Assembly (NCBI GenBank): GCA_002747255.1
Contig: PDUC01000009.1
Coordinates: 1 to 35,235, forward strand
Direction of reading: 5' to 3'
Source of the DNA: Acidobacteriota bacterium
GTDB lineage: Bacteria; Acidobacteriota; Holophagae; Acanthopleuribacterales; Acanthopleuribacteraceae
DNA: 35,235 nucleotides
The position numbers and the translations under genes are program-made. Positions 15,049 to 25,205 of the stretch are shown piece by piece; within the stretch, counting starts at the first letter, position 1, and the number at the start of each line of letters is the position of its first letter. The notes under the pieces are model-generated. The model saw nothing but the letters and a program-made list of their open reading frames with translations. It did no database searches and had not been told where the DNA came from.

Positions 15049-18000
15049 ATGATCGCTTTCCTGCTTAAGCGGCCCATTTCGGTGGTTATGTTTTACCTGG
15101 CGATTGTCATTCTGGGCGTGTTTTCCTATCTCAGTATTTCAATTGAAGGTCAACCCGATGTCGAGCTGCCCAAGTTGGTTGTTCGCACGGTTTGGGGCTC
15201 CACCTCTCCGGAAGTAGTTCAAATTTTCCTGACTTCACCCATCGAGGAAGAGGCCGCGCAAGTTAAAGGGCTGGAAGAGTTGACAAGCCGCTCCACCCGT
15301 GGCTATTCAGAGGTTATTCTGAAATTCGAGCGGGATACCAACATGGACTTTGCCCGCATGGACCTCAATGAACGGCTCTCTGTGCTGCGTCGTGAATTGC
15401 CGCCCGGCTCGTCACAGCCGCAAATTGTTCTGACAACTGCCAACCCTATTTCTACCGATAATTTTATGTCACTCAGTCTTTCAGGGCCTTATGACCTGAA
15501 CGAGCTCTATAAAATAGTGGATGAAACCATCGGCAACAATATCAGAAGTGTTCAGGGTGTTGCGGAAGTCGTCATCTACGGCGAATCCGAGCGGGAAATT
15601 CGCGTTGAACTGGACCGAAAAGCCATGGACCTCTACGGTCTGGTTCCCGATCAGGTTATGAGAAAGGTCTATGAACTGAATGTCACCTACGAAAGCACCC
15701 GAGCTGATATGGATAATCGGGAGTACAGCTTTGTCATTCAGAGCGGTATTTGGGACATTCAGGAAGTTCGCGATCTGGTGATTCAAAAGGTCGGCAATCG
15801 TCTGATTCGCGTTCGCGATCTGGGCAAGGTGTTCCTGGCCTACTCGGATAAACTCAGCCTCTCCAGAATTAACGGGAATCCCACCATTCGCATGGACATT
15901 GAAAAAGAGATCGGTGTCAACCTGATAGAAACGGCTTCGGCGGTTAAAGAGGCTGTCGCGAATGCCAAATCTTCCTTTCCAGCGGGTTTGCGTTACGATT
16001 GGGTTCGCGATGAAGGCAAAATGATGCAGGATCAGCTGCTGAGTGTCTATTACCGCAGCCTCTTCTGTGTGGCCATTATTGCCATTTTGCTGCTTATTTT
16101 CCTGCGGAGTTTGTCCGCAACCATCGTGGTAACGCTGAACATCGCCTTTTCGGTTTTAATCACCATTAACTTCATGTATTACTTCGGCGTGACGGTCAAT
16201 GTGATGACCCTTGCCGGGCTCGCCATAGGGTTTGGCATGCTGGTGGACAACGCCATTGTGGTACTCGAAAATATTTTCAGGCATCGTGAACAGGGTTCCG
16301 ATCGAATGACATCCGCACTCAAAGGCGCGCAGGAAGTCGTTTGGCCCCTTTTCGCCGCCACGCTCACCACCGTGGCCGCCTTTCTCTGCATGTTGGGTCT
16401 CAAGGAACGTCTGGCTGAAACTTACTGGTCCCTGGCTATTCCCGTTATTTTCTCGCTGTCGGCCTCTCTGATTGTCTCTTTCACCTTTACACCGCTGTTG
16501 AGTCTGCTCATCAGGGGCGCCTCGCTTCATATTCAGGGTAAGACCGTGAGGGAACCGGCCTATCAGCGCCTTTTGGGGTCTTTTCTCAAAACGATTTCAG
16601 AGGGTTATCGCCGACTGGTTCTCTTTTCTCTGACGCATAAAATTCTGATTACGGGCATCACTCTCATTCTCTTTACCCTGTTCTATTTCATTTATGACAG
16701 GGAAATCGATCAGGGCTCTTTCAGTTTCTTTGCCAGTAGAAATGATACCATTGGTGTTGTGGTCAGGTTGCCTCAGGGATCGGAACTTGAAACGGCAGAT
16801 GAGGTGATCAGGCAATTTGAAGTGCCATTAATGGACGTGGTCGGTTATAAGGATGTCAATATCGTTGTTCAGAGTAATTTCGCTCATTTAACCGTGAGCT
16901 TTGAAGACGATATGCTCAACTCATCGTATCCCACAGCCTTGAAATCAAAACTGGTGGGTGTGGCTCAGGGTTTTGCCGGAATTGGTCTCACGGTCTACGG
17001 TATCAATTCAGATGATAATTACTACTCCGGTTTTACCGGCTATGAAACCTACAACTCCTCTATCACGATCATGGGTTATAACTACAAGAAATTAATGGAT
17101 TACGCCAATGCCATCCTGCGCAAGGTCAAGCGGAAAAAGCGGGTGAAGGATACCGATGTTCAAACCACTCAAAGCCGGTTCGGACGTTCGAAGAATGAAA
17201 CAGAAACGGTACTGCTCATTGACCGCGAGAAGCTGAAGAACTATCCCTTGAGCATGCAGTACCTTTTGAGTTTTATTCAACGCAATTTGAAGCTGGAAAG
17301 CATGACGCGGGCAAAGTACCGAGGTGAAGAAGTCGCACTTGAAGTTAAATTCAAAGATGCCAGGGATTTTGATGTCAAGGATCTCGAAGCTCTGGTCATT
17401 AAAATTGAAGGGGGACAGGATATTCGGCTTGCCGACCTCATGACTCTGGAGACCCGCAAAGTCAGCGGCGGTATCGATCGCAAAGATCAACAATACGCCG
17501 TCCGGGTGAGATGGGATTACAAAGGTTCCAGTAAAAAGGCCAGGCGCTTTAACGAATCCGTGTTTAATTCACTGGTTTTGCCAGCGGGTTTTAAAGCCGA
17601 AATGGATTATGCCGAGAATCTTTCCGATGAGGAGACCGCCAACCTTGAATGGGTTATCTGGCTCTCTGTTTTTGTGGTTCTCATGATTCTGATTGCCCTT
17701 TACGAGAGTTTCATCGATCCCTTTGTCATCTTTTTAACCATTCCGCTCGCCGGTATTGGTGTGGCCTGGATTTACTGGTACACCGATGAACCCCTGGATA
17801 TCACAGCCCGCATTGGAGCCATTATTCTCGCGGGGATTGTGGTTAACAATTCCATTCTGATGGTTTCCCATATCAACAGTGAATTGAAGCGCATGCAAGA
17901 AACCGGAAAAACGTTTCACAAAGCGGTGGCCAAAGCCGCGCAGGATCGTTTCAGACCGGTTCTTCTGACCGCCATTACAACCATTTTCGGCTTGCTGCCC

Positions 18001-18279
18001 CTGCTGGATGATTTTGTGCAGTGGTTTTTAAATTTGCCCGGGATCCGTTTGGCGGCGCAGTGGCTGGGCTGGGAAGCACGAGGAGCTGAGGAATTGAACA
18101 TGAGCCTGGAGACAACCCTGGATATGTTCGCCAGCCTTTCGAGAACCACCGTCGGCGGTATGCTGAGCGCCACCTTGTCCACTTTAATCGTTGTTCCGGT
18201 GGTTTATGTGATCTTTTTCCGCCTTAAACAATGGTGGTTCAAGCGCGTTCGCGAAATCTCGTCTCTCTCTTCAAGTTAA
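15049..18279 (+). CDS. Second RND-family efflux permease
   Basis: The 1076-residue product is a full-length RND transporter. It has N-terminal IAFLLKRPISVVMFYLAIVI, TM4 FGMLVDNAIVVLENIF with the conserved Asp near residue 400, and TM10 AGIVVNNSILMVSHIN. It diverges strongly from its neighbour in the periplasmic loops, so the pair could be a heteromeric pump of the MdtBC kind (inference). Like the first permease it has extra residues before the last membrane helix (about 18001-18130), suggesting a shared lineage feature. ATG 15049 follows GGGAG; 90 nt separate it from the previous gene. Confidence 0.92.
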   Translation: MIAFLLKRPISVVMFYLAIVILGVFSYLSISIEGQPDVELPKLVVRTVWGSTSPEVVQIFLTSPIEEEAAQVKGLEELTSRSTRGYSEVILKFERDTNMDFARMDLNERLSVLRRELPPGSSQPQIVLTTANPISTDNFMSLSLSGPYDLNELYKIVDETIGNNIRSVQGVAEVVIYGESEREIRVELDRKAMDLYGLVPDQVMRKVYELNVTYESTRADMDNREYSFVIQSGIWDIQEVRDLVIQKVGNRLIRVRDLGKVFLAYSDKLSLSRINGNPTIRMDIEKEIGVNLIETASAVKEAVANAKSSFPAGLRYDWVRDEGKMMQDQLLSVYYRSLFCVAIIAILLLIFLRSLSATIVVTLNIAFSVLITINFMYYFGVTVNVMTLAGLAIGFGMLVDNAIVVLENIFRHREQGSDRMTSALKGAQEVVWPLFAATLTTVAAFLCMLGLKERLAETYWSLAIPVIFSLSASLIVSFTFTPLLSLLIRGASLHIQGKTVREPAYQRLLGSFLKTISEGYRRLVLFSLTHKILITGITLILFTLFYFIYDREIDQGSFSFFASRNDTIGVVVRLPQGSELETADEVIRQFEVPLMDVVGYKDVNIVVQSNFAHLTVSFEDDMLNSSYPTALKSKLVGVAQGFAGIGLTVYGINSDDNYYSGFTGYETYNSSITIMGYNYKKLMDYANAILRKVKRKKRVKDTDVQTTQSRFGRSKNETETVLLIDREKLKNYPLSMQYLLSFIQRNLKLESMTRAKYRGEEVALEVKFKDARDFDVKDLEALVIKIEGGQDIRLADLMTLETRKVSGGIDRKDQQYAVRVRWDYKGSSKKARRFNESVFNSLVLPAGFKAEMDYAENLSDEETANLEWVIWLSVFVVLMILIALYESFIDPFVIFLTIPLAGIGVAWIYWYTDEPLDITARIGAIILAGIVVNNSILMVSHINSELKRMQETGKTFHKAVAKAAQDRFRPVLLTAITTIFGLLPLLDDFVQWFLNLPGIRLAAQWLGWEARGAEELNMSLETTLDMFASLSRTTVGGMLSATLSTLIVVPVVYVIFFRLKQWWFKRVREISSLSSS

Positions 18280-18600
18280 AAAAAAGATCATACTTAGATG
18301 GGATGAATTTCATGTTGGGCAACCACGTCCTCTGAGCGGAGTCAGGGAAAAAAGTGATATGCAAAAACCCACTCATCGGTCCATCATGAATCACGTTGTT
18401 CCCGCGATGTGAAAAAAGTGAAACCAATGAACAGATTCAACCAATTATCGTATGTCATGTGGAGATGTAAAACCACAGGGGTTTGAATACCGAAATACAG
18501 ACACCGAAAAGGATATGAACGAGCAGGAAGTGTCTCAAAAGATACAGGCTATCTGCCCGGCTATTCATTCTAACTGCGTTTTTCGGGTTTGAGATAAAAA
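18280..18600. other. Intergenic region after the RND operon
   Basis: No gene, repeat or RNA is recognised in these 320 bases. The RND operon has no terminator of its own before the hairpin at 18604-18623. Confidence 0.4.
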
Positions 18601-18629
18601 AAAGGCAGGCGACGTGGCCTGCCTTTTTT
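18597..18629. terminator. Bidirectional intrinsic terminator between convergent genes
   Basis: GGCAGGC (18604-18610) pairs with GCCTGCC (18617-18623) around a 6-nt loop. A-tract on the left and T6 on the right (18624-18629) give a U-run in both directions. It sits 22 nt after the TonB-receptor stop and also faces the RND operon. Confidence 0.85.
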
Positions 18630-18651
18630 GTGTTTTGCTGTTAAGCTTAAC

Positions 18652-21312
18652 TTAGAATCTCCATGACAGATTCAGCCAGAAAGTTTCTTCAGCTGCTTGA
18701 ACGACACCCAGGTAAGGACCACTGCTCAGACGGCCGTAGTCTTTGCGGACAGAAGCGTTGTTGTAGTGCTTGTGACCGGTCAGGTTGTCAACTCTGAATA
18801 CCAGACGCAGCGCGGAACCGCCATCCAGCTCGAAGTTGTACCCCAGACCTAAGCCCACTTCTGAGAAAGCGGGAAGTGTGCTGTCGTCGTTCAGGGTTTC
18901 CAGTGTGACACCTTTGTAGGTGACGTTGGTGTTGTCGTAAGTGGTGTAGTAGTCATCCCAGAAATTGTAGTTGAGGTACCCAAAGAAGTTGCCTTCTGTG
19001 TAGGCCAGTTCGGTGAAGAACATGGTCTGAGGTGATCCGGGAACTTTCTTGCCAACGATTTCATCGGCATCGATAAAGAAGATGACGTCGATGTTGCTGT
19101 TGGGAGCTGTCCACTCGTTGTCGGCGCCTGTGTAAGATGCTGACCAGGTGAAGTTATCGTTGACCATCCACTTGAAGCTGAGTTCAAGACCGTTCATGTC
19201 GGCGTTACCGGCGTTCAGTGTTTCCCTGTCGCCGTTGTTATCTGTAACGGATTGAATTTTGTTTTCAAATGTGAGCATGTAGTAGTTGAATGTGAAAGCG
19301 ACATTGGCAGAGTGGTAACCGAAGCCCAGTTCAAGGTCGGTCAGGTCTTCTTCTTTCAGTTCGTCTTCAGACTTGGGAACACTGTGTCTGGGGAACCAGT
19401 CGCCTACTTTGGGTTCTTTTTTGGCTTCGGAGTAATTAGCGAATACGTTCCAGTTTTCGTTGATGTTGTAGTTCACACCAAATTTTGGCTGTAAGAAGTC
19501 GTAGTCTCTTTCGTAGCGATCCGCGGATGCTTCGGGGTTGGCGATTACATCGGCTTGTGTGGTGAGCAGGTTGCCGTCTTCATCGTGAGTCCAGTTGTTG
19601 ATGATGTCTCTTGTGGTGCGGGCATAGATGTCGGTCCACTGTCTGTTGTAGAAGTCGTACTGACGAACCGCATTTTCCGTAACGCTCTGTTCAACCAGGT
19701 TGTACTGAACGTCAAACATGAAAGTGAGTTGTTCGGGGATAGGAGAGTACTGAAGTCTTGCGTAAACAGAGGCGTTGGTTGTTTCACCCGTGTAGTCGTA
19801 ACGACGTTCAACTTCTTCAACTTGAATGGCTCCTTTACCCGGACCTTCATCGCCAAATTCAAAATTCTTGCTTTGTGAATAGTGATCCGCTTCCCAGAAA
19901 CGAACTTCACCACCGGTTACCAGAGTCAACGCAGGGCTGAACACTTTCTTGAAGGAGGTGTTGGCACCCCACTGAACGTGATCGTTCTGTGAGTCGTTTT
20001 TCCAGGAGTTGCTGTACATTCCACTGCCTGGGTCGTAGTTGCGGTTGGGTTTGAATGTGTAACCGTTTCGAATGACAACTTCACCAATTTGTGCGCCATA
20101 TTCGTTGGCTTGTTCCTGTGTTTCAATCAGACGGTCGTTTCTGAGGTATCTTCCGCCGCCTTCGCCGGTTGTAGCGAAGAATGTTGAACGCCAGAAAGAG
20201 TCTGTACTGACAATCCATTCGTGGTGAATTTCAAAAACAGGCTTGTGGTAGTAGTTTTCCTGATAGGGATGATGTCTTCTGTTCCAGGTTCTGCCGTAAA
20301 GGGTGCCATCTTGTTTGATAAGGAACTCGGGATCCTGAACGTTGCCAGCCTGGTTGTGCTTTTGAGGCGCACCGTGGAAGTTGAAGGTCAAGCTGTTGCG
20401 ATCGTTAAGCTGGTACAAGAAGCCGAAATAGTAGCTGTGACCATCGTAATCGGTTCCGTCGATGTAGGATTCACCATCTTTACGCTCGTAACGGAAGTAG
20501 AAATTCATTTTATCTTCATTGAAGAAGCCCGTGGAGTAATCGAAAGAAACGTTGAAGTTGCTGTTATCGCTCGCGCCGCCGTAAGAACCGTAAGCACCGC
20601 TGAAGCTGTAGCTTCTCTGTACGGAGAAGTTGTCTGTTTCGATGTTAACTGAACCACCGAAGGCACCAGAACCGTAGAGCGAGGAACCAACACCACGCTG
20701 AACCTGAATACTGTTGGCGTTACCGGAAAGACCCGTCCAGTTAGACCAGTAAACTTTCTGTGATTCGGGATCGTTGACGGGTACGTTGTTGATCATGATT
20801 TGTACGTGTTCTGCGTCAAAACCACGTACGAAAAGTTCGGTTTCACCCATACCGGCTGAACGGGAGAAAACACCGGGCACGGATTTCAGTAATTCAGGGG
20901 CGTCCTGGTTGGTGTATTTTCCTTTAATGTCATCGCCAGTGACGTTGCTGAAAGCAACAGGTGTTTCACGAACAACCGCGCGGTTGGCCGTTACTGTAAT
21001 TTCTTCGTCAATGCTGGAAGGTGACAGTTTAAATTCTACATTTGTGTCGCCAGCAATGTTGACATCCATAACACCAGCAGCAAAGCCAGAAAAAGTAGCT
21101 CTTACTTTGTATGCGCCATCTGCCAGATTTTTAATTTCAAAAGAACCGTCTACATCGGCCAGGGCTCTGATTTCAGTGCCCATGACGTGAATGACGGCGT
21201 TAGGCAGGGTTGTGCCTGTGTCTTTGGATTTAACCACACCTTTGAGGTTCCCGGCCATCAGGCCAGCAGAAGCCGCAAAAAGTGCTACTAAGATTAACAA
21301 TTTGTTCTTCAT
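18652..21312 (-). CDS. TonB-dependent outer-membrane receptor
   Basis: The 886-residue product has a clear signal peptide (MKNKLLILVALFAASAGLMA). An N-terminal carboxypeptidase-regulatory-like domain follows (~22-105), then a TonB-box-like EEITVTAN near 103-110. The plug domain spans ~112-225 (LLKSVPGVFSRSAGMGETEL, VGSSLYGSGAFGGSVNIET), and a long beta-barrel ends in FWLNLSWRF, an aromatic C-terminal signal for barrel assembly. Such receptors import iron complexes, cobalamin or glycans using TonB energy; the ligand is not evident. ATG 21312 follows GGAG at 7 nt. It is a single gene with its own promoter and terminator. Confidence 0.95.
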   Translation of the reverse strand: MKNKLLILVALFAASAGLMAGNLKGVVKSKDTGTTLPNAVIHVMGTEIRALADVDGSFEIKNLADGAYKVRATFSGFAAGVMDVNIAGDTNVEFKLSPSSIDEEITVTANRAVVRETPVAFSNVTGDDIKGKYTNQDAPELLKSVPGVFSRSAGMGETELFVRGFDAEHVQIMINNVPVNDPESQKVYWSNWTGLSGNANSIQVQRGVGSSLYGSGAFGGSVNIETDNFSVQRSYSFSGAYGSYGGASDNSNFNVSFDYSTGFFNEDKMNFYFRYERKDGESYIDGTDYDGHSYYFGFLYQLNDRNSLTFNFHGAPQKHNQAGNVQDPEFLIKQDGTLYGRTWNRRHHPYQENYYHKPVFEIHHEWIVSTDSFWRSTFFATTGEGGGRYLRNDRLIETQEQANEYGAQIGEVVIRNGYTFKPNRNYDPGSGMYSNSWKNDSQNDHVQWGANTSFKKVFSPALTLVTGGEVRFWEADHYSQSKNFEFGDEGPGKGAIQVEEVERRYDYTGETTNASVYARLQYSPIPEQLTFMFDVQYNLVEQSVTENAVRQYDFYNRQWTDIYARTTRDIINNWTHDEDGNLLTTQADVIANPEASADRYERDYDFLQPKFGVNYNINENWNVFANYSEAKKEPKVGDWFPRHSVPKSEDELKEEDLTDLELGFGYHSANVAFTFNYYMLTFENKIQSVTDNNGDRETLNAGNADMNGLELSFKWMVNDNFTWSASYTGADNEWTAPNSNIDVIFFIDADEIVGKKVPGSPQTMFFTELAYTEGNFFGYLNYNFWDDYYTTYDNTNVTYKGVTLETLNDDSTLPAFSEVGLGLGYNFELDGGSALRLVFRVDNLTGHKHYNNASVRKDYGRLSSGPYLGVVQAAEETFWLNLSWRF

Positions 21313-21962
21313 TGTTCTCCAACTCCTAAACTGATTGACTAAGTTCTCGTCCTATAACAGAACGGGGCTATTCTAACAGGTCTTTCCCCTTTTTTTCAAA
21401 AAAACCAATTTTTTTACGCTGATTTAGCAAAACTCTCACAGGAGAATGCCTTGATTGGGTGTTAAAAAACTCGCTGAGTCTATATCTTGCGGTCGGATTA
21501 AGAGAGCACGCTAGATATAGTGGTTATCATATAAAATAAAAACCTGCAGGGGTTCCGGTCTTCCTTTTAAATCCACGCTGCTTCCATATCGAGCAAATGC
21601 TTGCAATGTGAGGCATCGAGGTTTTTTCTCAGAAAACAGCGGGCAGTTCTGCCAGTGCCGGTGTTGGCGAGAAGGGAAAGGGCGGTGTTTTTTTCCCAAT
21701 GTCACTTCCATAGGTGAAGCGAGATTCGCCCATTGACTCTTTAAGATGTCGGCAGGTTCTTCGCCCTGAAAGGCAAGAGTATGTTCCGTAATGTGTTAGT
21801 TTTCGTTGCATGCCGTGGAAAGAAGCCATGTCCTGAGCGATGCTAAGGTATTCAACTTATTCTGGGACCAGAAAGGGTGTTCTGATCATAATAGCCTATC
21901 GATCATCGTGCGTGTATTCACGAAGACAGTTAACATCGATATACAGCAATCGAGTTGAATAT
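21313..21962. other. 650-bp intergenic region between the TonB receptor and sfsA
   Basis: It contains the TonB-receptor promoter (21370-21399) and an 8-bp inverted repeat CTATATCT (21480-21487) / AGATATAG (21513-21520) with a 25-nt loop. Short open frames here lack ribosome binding sites and family resemblance. No RNA gene is recognised. Confidence 0.45.
21370..21399 (-). promoter_or_regulatory. Promoter candidate of the TonB receptor
   Basis: On the minus strand TTGAAA (21399-21394) precedes TAGAAT (21375-21370) by 18 nt, and the -10 carries a TGT extension. The predicted 5' leader is about 50 nt. No Fur-like box is obvious. Confidence 0.55.
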
Positions 21963-22667
21963 TCAGCCTAAGGTGAAAGGCACGCGATGTTTCAAGTTAA
22001 TGTCATTTTTATTCATATCGACTTTGTAAGCCAGTATTTCGACTCCGGCATCTTTGGCTTCTTTCAGTGTTGCTGCATACCTGGGATCGTCCTGCCAGGA
22101 TGGAACCATTCTGACTGCGGATGTGCGCTGAATGCAGAAAAACATGACGGCTCTGTTTCCTGCCTTAACCAGTTCGATTAATTCCAGCAGGTGTTTACGT
22201 CCCCGAGTTGTGACGGCGTCTGGAAAGGAAACAAGGCCTTCACCCAGCAAGAGCGTGGTGTTTTTAACTTCCACATAGACTTTCTTTTGACATTCATCCT
22301 CAAAAAAAAGATCCAGTCTGGTGCCTGGATTGATTTTCAGTTCGCTTTTCACTTCGCCCGCAGGCGTGAGTTCTGGAATGAGCCGGTTTTCTATGGCTTC
22401 CCGGACGAGTTTATTGGAGAGACCGGTGTGAACGCCAACCCAGCCGTCCTGCATTTGAATGGCATAGAGTGTGTATTTCAGCTTGCGTTTGGGATGGTTG
22501 TTATGGGTTAACCAAACGGGCGCTCCTGGCAGAAGACAGGTGCGCATGCTCCCGGTGTTGGCACAGTGCGCAGTAATCAGCGTGCCATCATCCAATTCAC
22601 AATCGGCAAAAAAACGCTTGTAGCGCTTCACGAAACGAGCTTCGATCATAGCTCCCGGCCATTTCAT
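21963..22667 (-). CDS. sfsA: SfsA family protein
   Basis: The 234-residue product from ATG 22667 has the same length as E. coli SfsA and aligns with its N-terminus (RYKRFFAD against RYKRFLAD). Conserved family segments are HCANTGSM, GTRLDLFF, VYVEVKNTTL, FPDAVTTRGRKHL and DPRYAATLKEAKDAGVEI. SfsA is a conserved putative nuclease/DNA-binding protein whose physiological role is unsettled, first linked to sugar fermentation stimulation. The frame is open to a TTG at 22679, but ATG 22667 overlaps the mtnA stop as ATGA and gives the family-length protein, so I chose it. Confidence 0.95.
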   Translation of the reverse strand: MKWPGAMIEARFVKRYKRFFADCELDDGTLITAHCANTGSMRTCLLPGAPVWLTHNNHPKRKLKYTLYAIQMQDGWVGVHTGLSNKLVREAIENRLIPELTPAGEVKSELKINPGTRLDLFFEDECQKKVYVEVKNTTLLLGEGLVSFPDAVTTRGRKHLLELIELVKAGNRAVMFFCIQRTSAVRMVPSWQDDPRYAATLKEAKDAGVEILAYKVDMNKNDINLKHRVPFTLG

Positions 22668-23644
22668 GGGTTGAAACAATAAGGTGCTTCAAAGACACCT
22701 TCCTCCGTAATGATTGCTGTCACGAGTTCTGCCGGTGTGATGTCAAAGGCGGGGTTATAGACCTCGAGCCCTTCGGGTACGATGGCTTGATTTCGAATGT
22801 GAGTCACTTCCCTGGCCGGTCTCTGTTCGATGGGGATGTCTTTGCCTGAGCGGGTTTGCGGGTCAACGGTGGTTGAGGGAGCCGCGACAATAAAGGGAAT
22901 GCGGTAGTACCGGGCCGCGATGGCCAGGAGAGAGGTCCCGATTTTATTGGCCACATCGCCGTTGGCTGCAATGCGGTCGGAGCCGACGATGACGGCATCC
23001 ACCTTGCCTTCCGCCATTAAATAAGAGCCCATGCCGTCGGTGGCCATCCTGACGGGAATGTTATCCTGCATACACTCCCAGACCGTGAGGCGCGCGCCCT
23101 GCAGAAAGGGTCTGGTCTCGTTGGCAATGACTTCAATCAAGCGATCCTGCCGATGCAGTTCTCTTATAATCCCAAGCGCGGTACCCCAGCCGGAAGTGGC
23201 CAGTGAACCGGTATTGCAATGCGTGAGGATCTTCCTCTGGCCGGGCAGAAAAGAGGCGCCATTTTTGCCTATTTTCCTGTTCATCGCCAGATCATCGCGA
23301 TGGTATTGAACGGCAATCTGTTCGGCCCGGATGGGGTTCAGATCGTCTCCCAGAGCGGTTGTCATGGTGTGAACGGCGTCTTTTAAATTAATGGCTGTGG
23401 GGCGCGCGCTCAGCAGTTTTCGGCAGCTTGCGTTAAATGCTTCTTTCGTCGGATTGGTTTGCAGAGCGAGCACAAGCCCGTAGGCCGCTGTCACTCCAAT
23501 GGCGGGAGCTCCGCGAACAACCATGTTTTTAATGGCAAAAAAGACATCCTGAATGTTTTTACAGGTGAAGATCTTTTCCTGAAAGGGGAGTACGCGCTGG
23601 TCGATCAGGTCCAGCTGATTTGTTTTCCATTGAATGGCTTGCAT
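22664..23644 (-). CDS. mtnA: S-methyl-5-thioribose-1-phosphate isomerase
   Basis: The 326-residue product is MtnA of the methionine salvage pathway, converting methylthioribose 1-phosphate to methylthioribulose 1-phosphate. Family motifs are RGAPAIG (44-50), the catalytic Cys143 in THCNTGSLAT and the catalytic Asp223 in GSDRIAANGD, plus DVANKIGT and PIEQRPAREV. GAGG precedes the ATG. It overlaps sfsA by ATGA, so the two are co-translated. No other methionine salvage gene is in the window. It starts 91 nt after the ATPase gene and may belong to that transcript. Confidence 0.96.
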   Translation of the reverse strand: MQAIQWKTNQLDLIDQRVLPFQEKIFTCKNIQDVFFAIKNMVVRGAPAIGVTAAYGLVLALQTNPTKEAFNASCRKLLSARPTAINLKDAVHTMTTALGDDLNPIRAEQIAVQYHRDDLAMNRKIGKNGASFLPGQRKILTHCNTGSLATSGWGTALGIIRELHRQDRLIEVIANETRPFLQGARLTVWECMQDNIPVRMATDGMGSYLMAEGKVDAVIVGSDRIAANGDVANKIGTSLLAIAARYYRIPFIVAAPSTTVDPQTRSGKDIPIEQRPAREVTHIRNQAIVPEGLEVYNPAFDITPAELVTAIITEEGVFEAPYCFNP

Positions 23645-23735
23645 TGTTTCCTCACATCTCGCGGCATGTTGGCTTTTTCGTGAATGGGGTCTTTTTTCTG
23701 ATTAGAAATGGATTGACCGAGTGAAACAGGTTTGT

Positions 23736-25205
23736 TCAGGTGTTTGTCTCCACTTGTTTGACATCTGCCACCAGAGAATCCACGTCATGGTAACGGAGCT
23801 TGGGATCCACGGATAGCGCTTTCAGCAGGATCATGGCTGTTTTGGGTTGTATATCGAATTCTTCCAGTACGGTGCGATTCAATTCGACAGGTGTATTGAG
23901 ATAAGCCTGACTGCGTTCCCTGATCGAATTGAAGGAATGCAGGGGACTTTTCTTCATGAAAATGGCCGAGAGAAACAGCGCGGCCAGATAAACGTGCGTT
24001 TGTTCTGTGGCCGTAGCACCCTGGATGAATTCAGGTGATGCCCACAGGAGGGTGTGAAGCAGTGCCTTTTCGTCACTGAGTTGCAGCATTTCCATGGATG
24101 GCGGTTCCTGAATATGACGTACCAAGGCCGGGTCAGGCCAATCTGCATCCAGGTGCAGAGCAGAAAGTTTCTTTTCGCGTTGGGAAAGGGCACGGGCGAA
24201 TTCGTAAAATAACTGATACCTGCTGGTTTGATCCTTTTTAGGCACCAGGCTGTTGGTGCTGTAGACAGAGTACAAAAGAGGATTGGGCTTAATGGCGTTG
24301 TCCTCTTTGACAAAAATGGTGGATTGAGTGAGATATTCTATTGTATCAGGTGTCGGCTCGAGCTGTTGGAAGAATTGCGCGGGATCGCTTTCCTGAAGGC
24401 CCTCGCGAAGAGGTAAGGGAAGGCAATTGAAATTGGATTCAAAAAAGTACTTAAAAAACTTGCTGTTATGCAGCTCTTTGCAGGCATTTTCAAAACCCAG
24501 TTGTTGAGTCTTTTCACCGAGATTCTGGACCAGGTACGGATTGCCATAGCACGTTTCATAAATGGCGGCACTGTCTTCCGGTGAAATCCCGTTTTGACCG
24601 AGAAACCCCACGGTCTCATCTTCTGTGAAGGGAAACAGTCTCAGCGGCGGCAGGAACTCCTGAATAAACTGAGAGGTTCTGGAAGGCTCCTTGACTTCGT
24701 GAAGCACGTAGCTGGATGTCAGAAAAACACCTATCTTTTCATGATCGTGAAAGAATTTACGCAAAAGTGAAAGCACCTGGGGATTGGAATGGGAAATATC
24801 GACCAGTTCTTCAGCTTCATCGATCAGAAAAAGAACGCTTATTTTCGAGCGTTTCAACTGGCGTTTAATGTGATAGAGAAAACTGGAGAGCGGTCGTGAT
24901 TCCAGCTGATCGAGGTCGAGTTTGAGTTCATCGGCAAACTCCTCCTGTTCGTCAAAAGCCTCCAGGAAGGCCATCTTCAAGCCCTCATCGTCGCCTGCTC
25001 CCTGAAAATCCAGATAGAGCGGGGTAAAGCCCCAGTTTTCGGTTTTACACAGGAGTTCAATTTGCCTGAGGAGTGATGTTTTTCCGATCCGCCTGTTTCC
25101 GAGGATCCAGGTGAATTTGTTCAAACGCCCTTTGAGTTCCTGAATCAGTTTTTTGCGACCCCAGAAAGCTTCTCCACGGACCCATCTATGAGTAAAAAAA
25201 GTCAT
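23736..25205 (-). CDS. STAND/AAA-type ATPase with kinase-C-lobe-like tail
   Basis: The 489-residue protein is soluble, with no signal or membrane helix. Residues ~8-230 form a P-loop ATPase module: FWGRKKLI at the front, Walker A GNRRIGKTS (36-44), Walker B VLFLIDEAEEL with D129/E130, then an arginine-sensor-like ESS/SSYVL region. The tail (~380-485) reads ASPEFIQGA, HVYLAALFLSAIF and LLKALSVDPKLRYHDVDSL. This matches the order of a protein-kinase C-lobe (SPE motif, helix F, final Arg), but no kinase N-lobe or catalytic loop is present. That reading is mine and uncertain. Its ATG overlaps the upstream stop (ATGA), coupling it to the membrane ATPase that has a similar P-loop domain. Confidence 0.8.
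   Translation of the reverse strand: MTFFTHRWVRGEAFWGRKKLIQELKGRLNKFTWILGNRRIGKTSLLRQIELLCKTENWGFTPLYLDFQGAGDDEGLKMAFLEAFDEQEEFADELKLDLDQLESRPLSSFLYHIKRQLKRSKISVLFLIDEAEELVDISHSNPQVLSLLRKFFHDHEKIGVFLTSSYVLHEVKEPSRTSQFIQEFLPPLRLFPFTEDETVGFLGQNGISPEDSAAIYETCYGNPYLVQNLGEKTQQLGFENACKELHNSKFFKYFFESNFNCLPLPLREGLQESDPAQFFQQLEPTPDTIEYLTQSTIFVKEDNAIKPNPLLYSVYSTNSLVPKKDQTSRYQLFYEFARALSQREKKLSALHLDADWPDPALVRHIQEPPSMEMLQLSDEKALLHTLLWASPEFIQGATATEQTHVYLAALFLSAIFMKKSPLHSFNSIRERSQAYLNTPVELNRTVLEEFDIQPKTAMILLKALSVDPKLRYHDVDSLVADVKQVETNT

Noticed and set aside
19252-20652. Several plus-strand open frames opposite the TonB receptor
   Set aside because: They are by-products of the receptor's codon pattern, with no ribosome sites or recognisable products.
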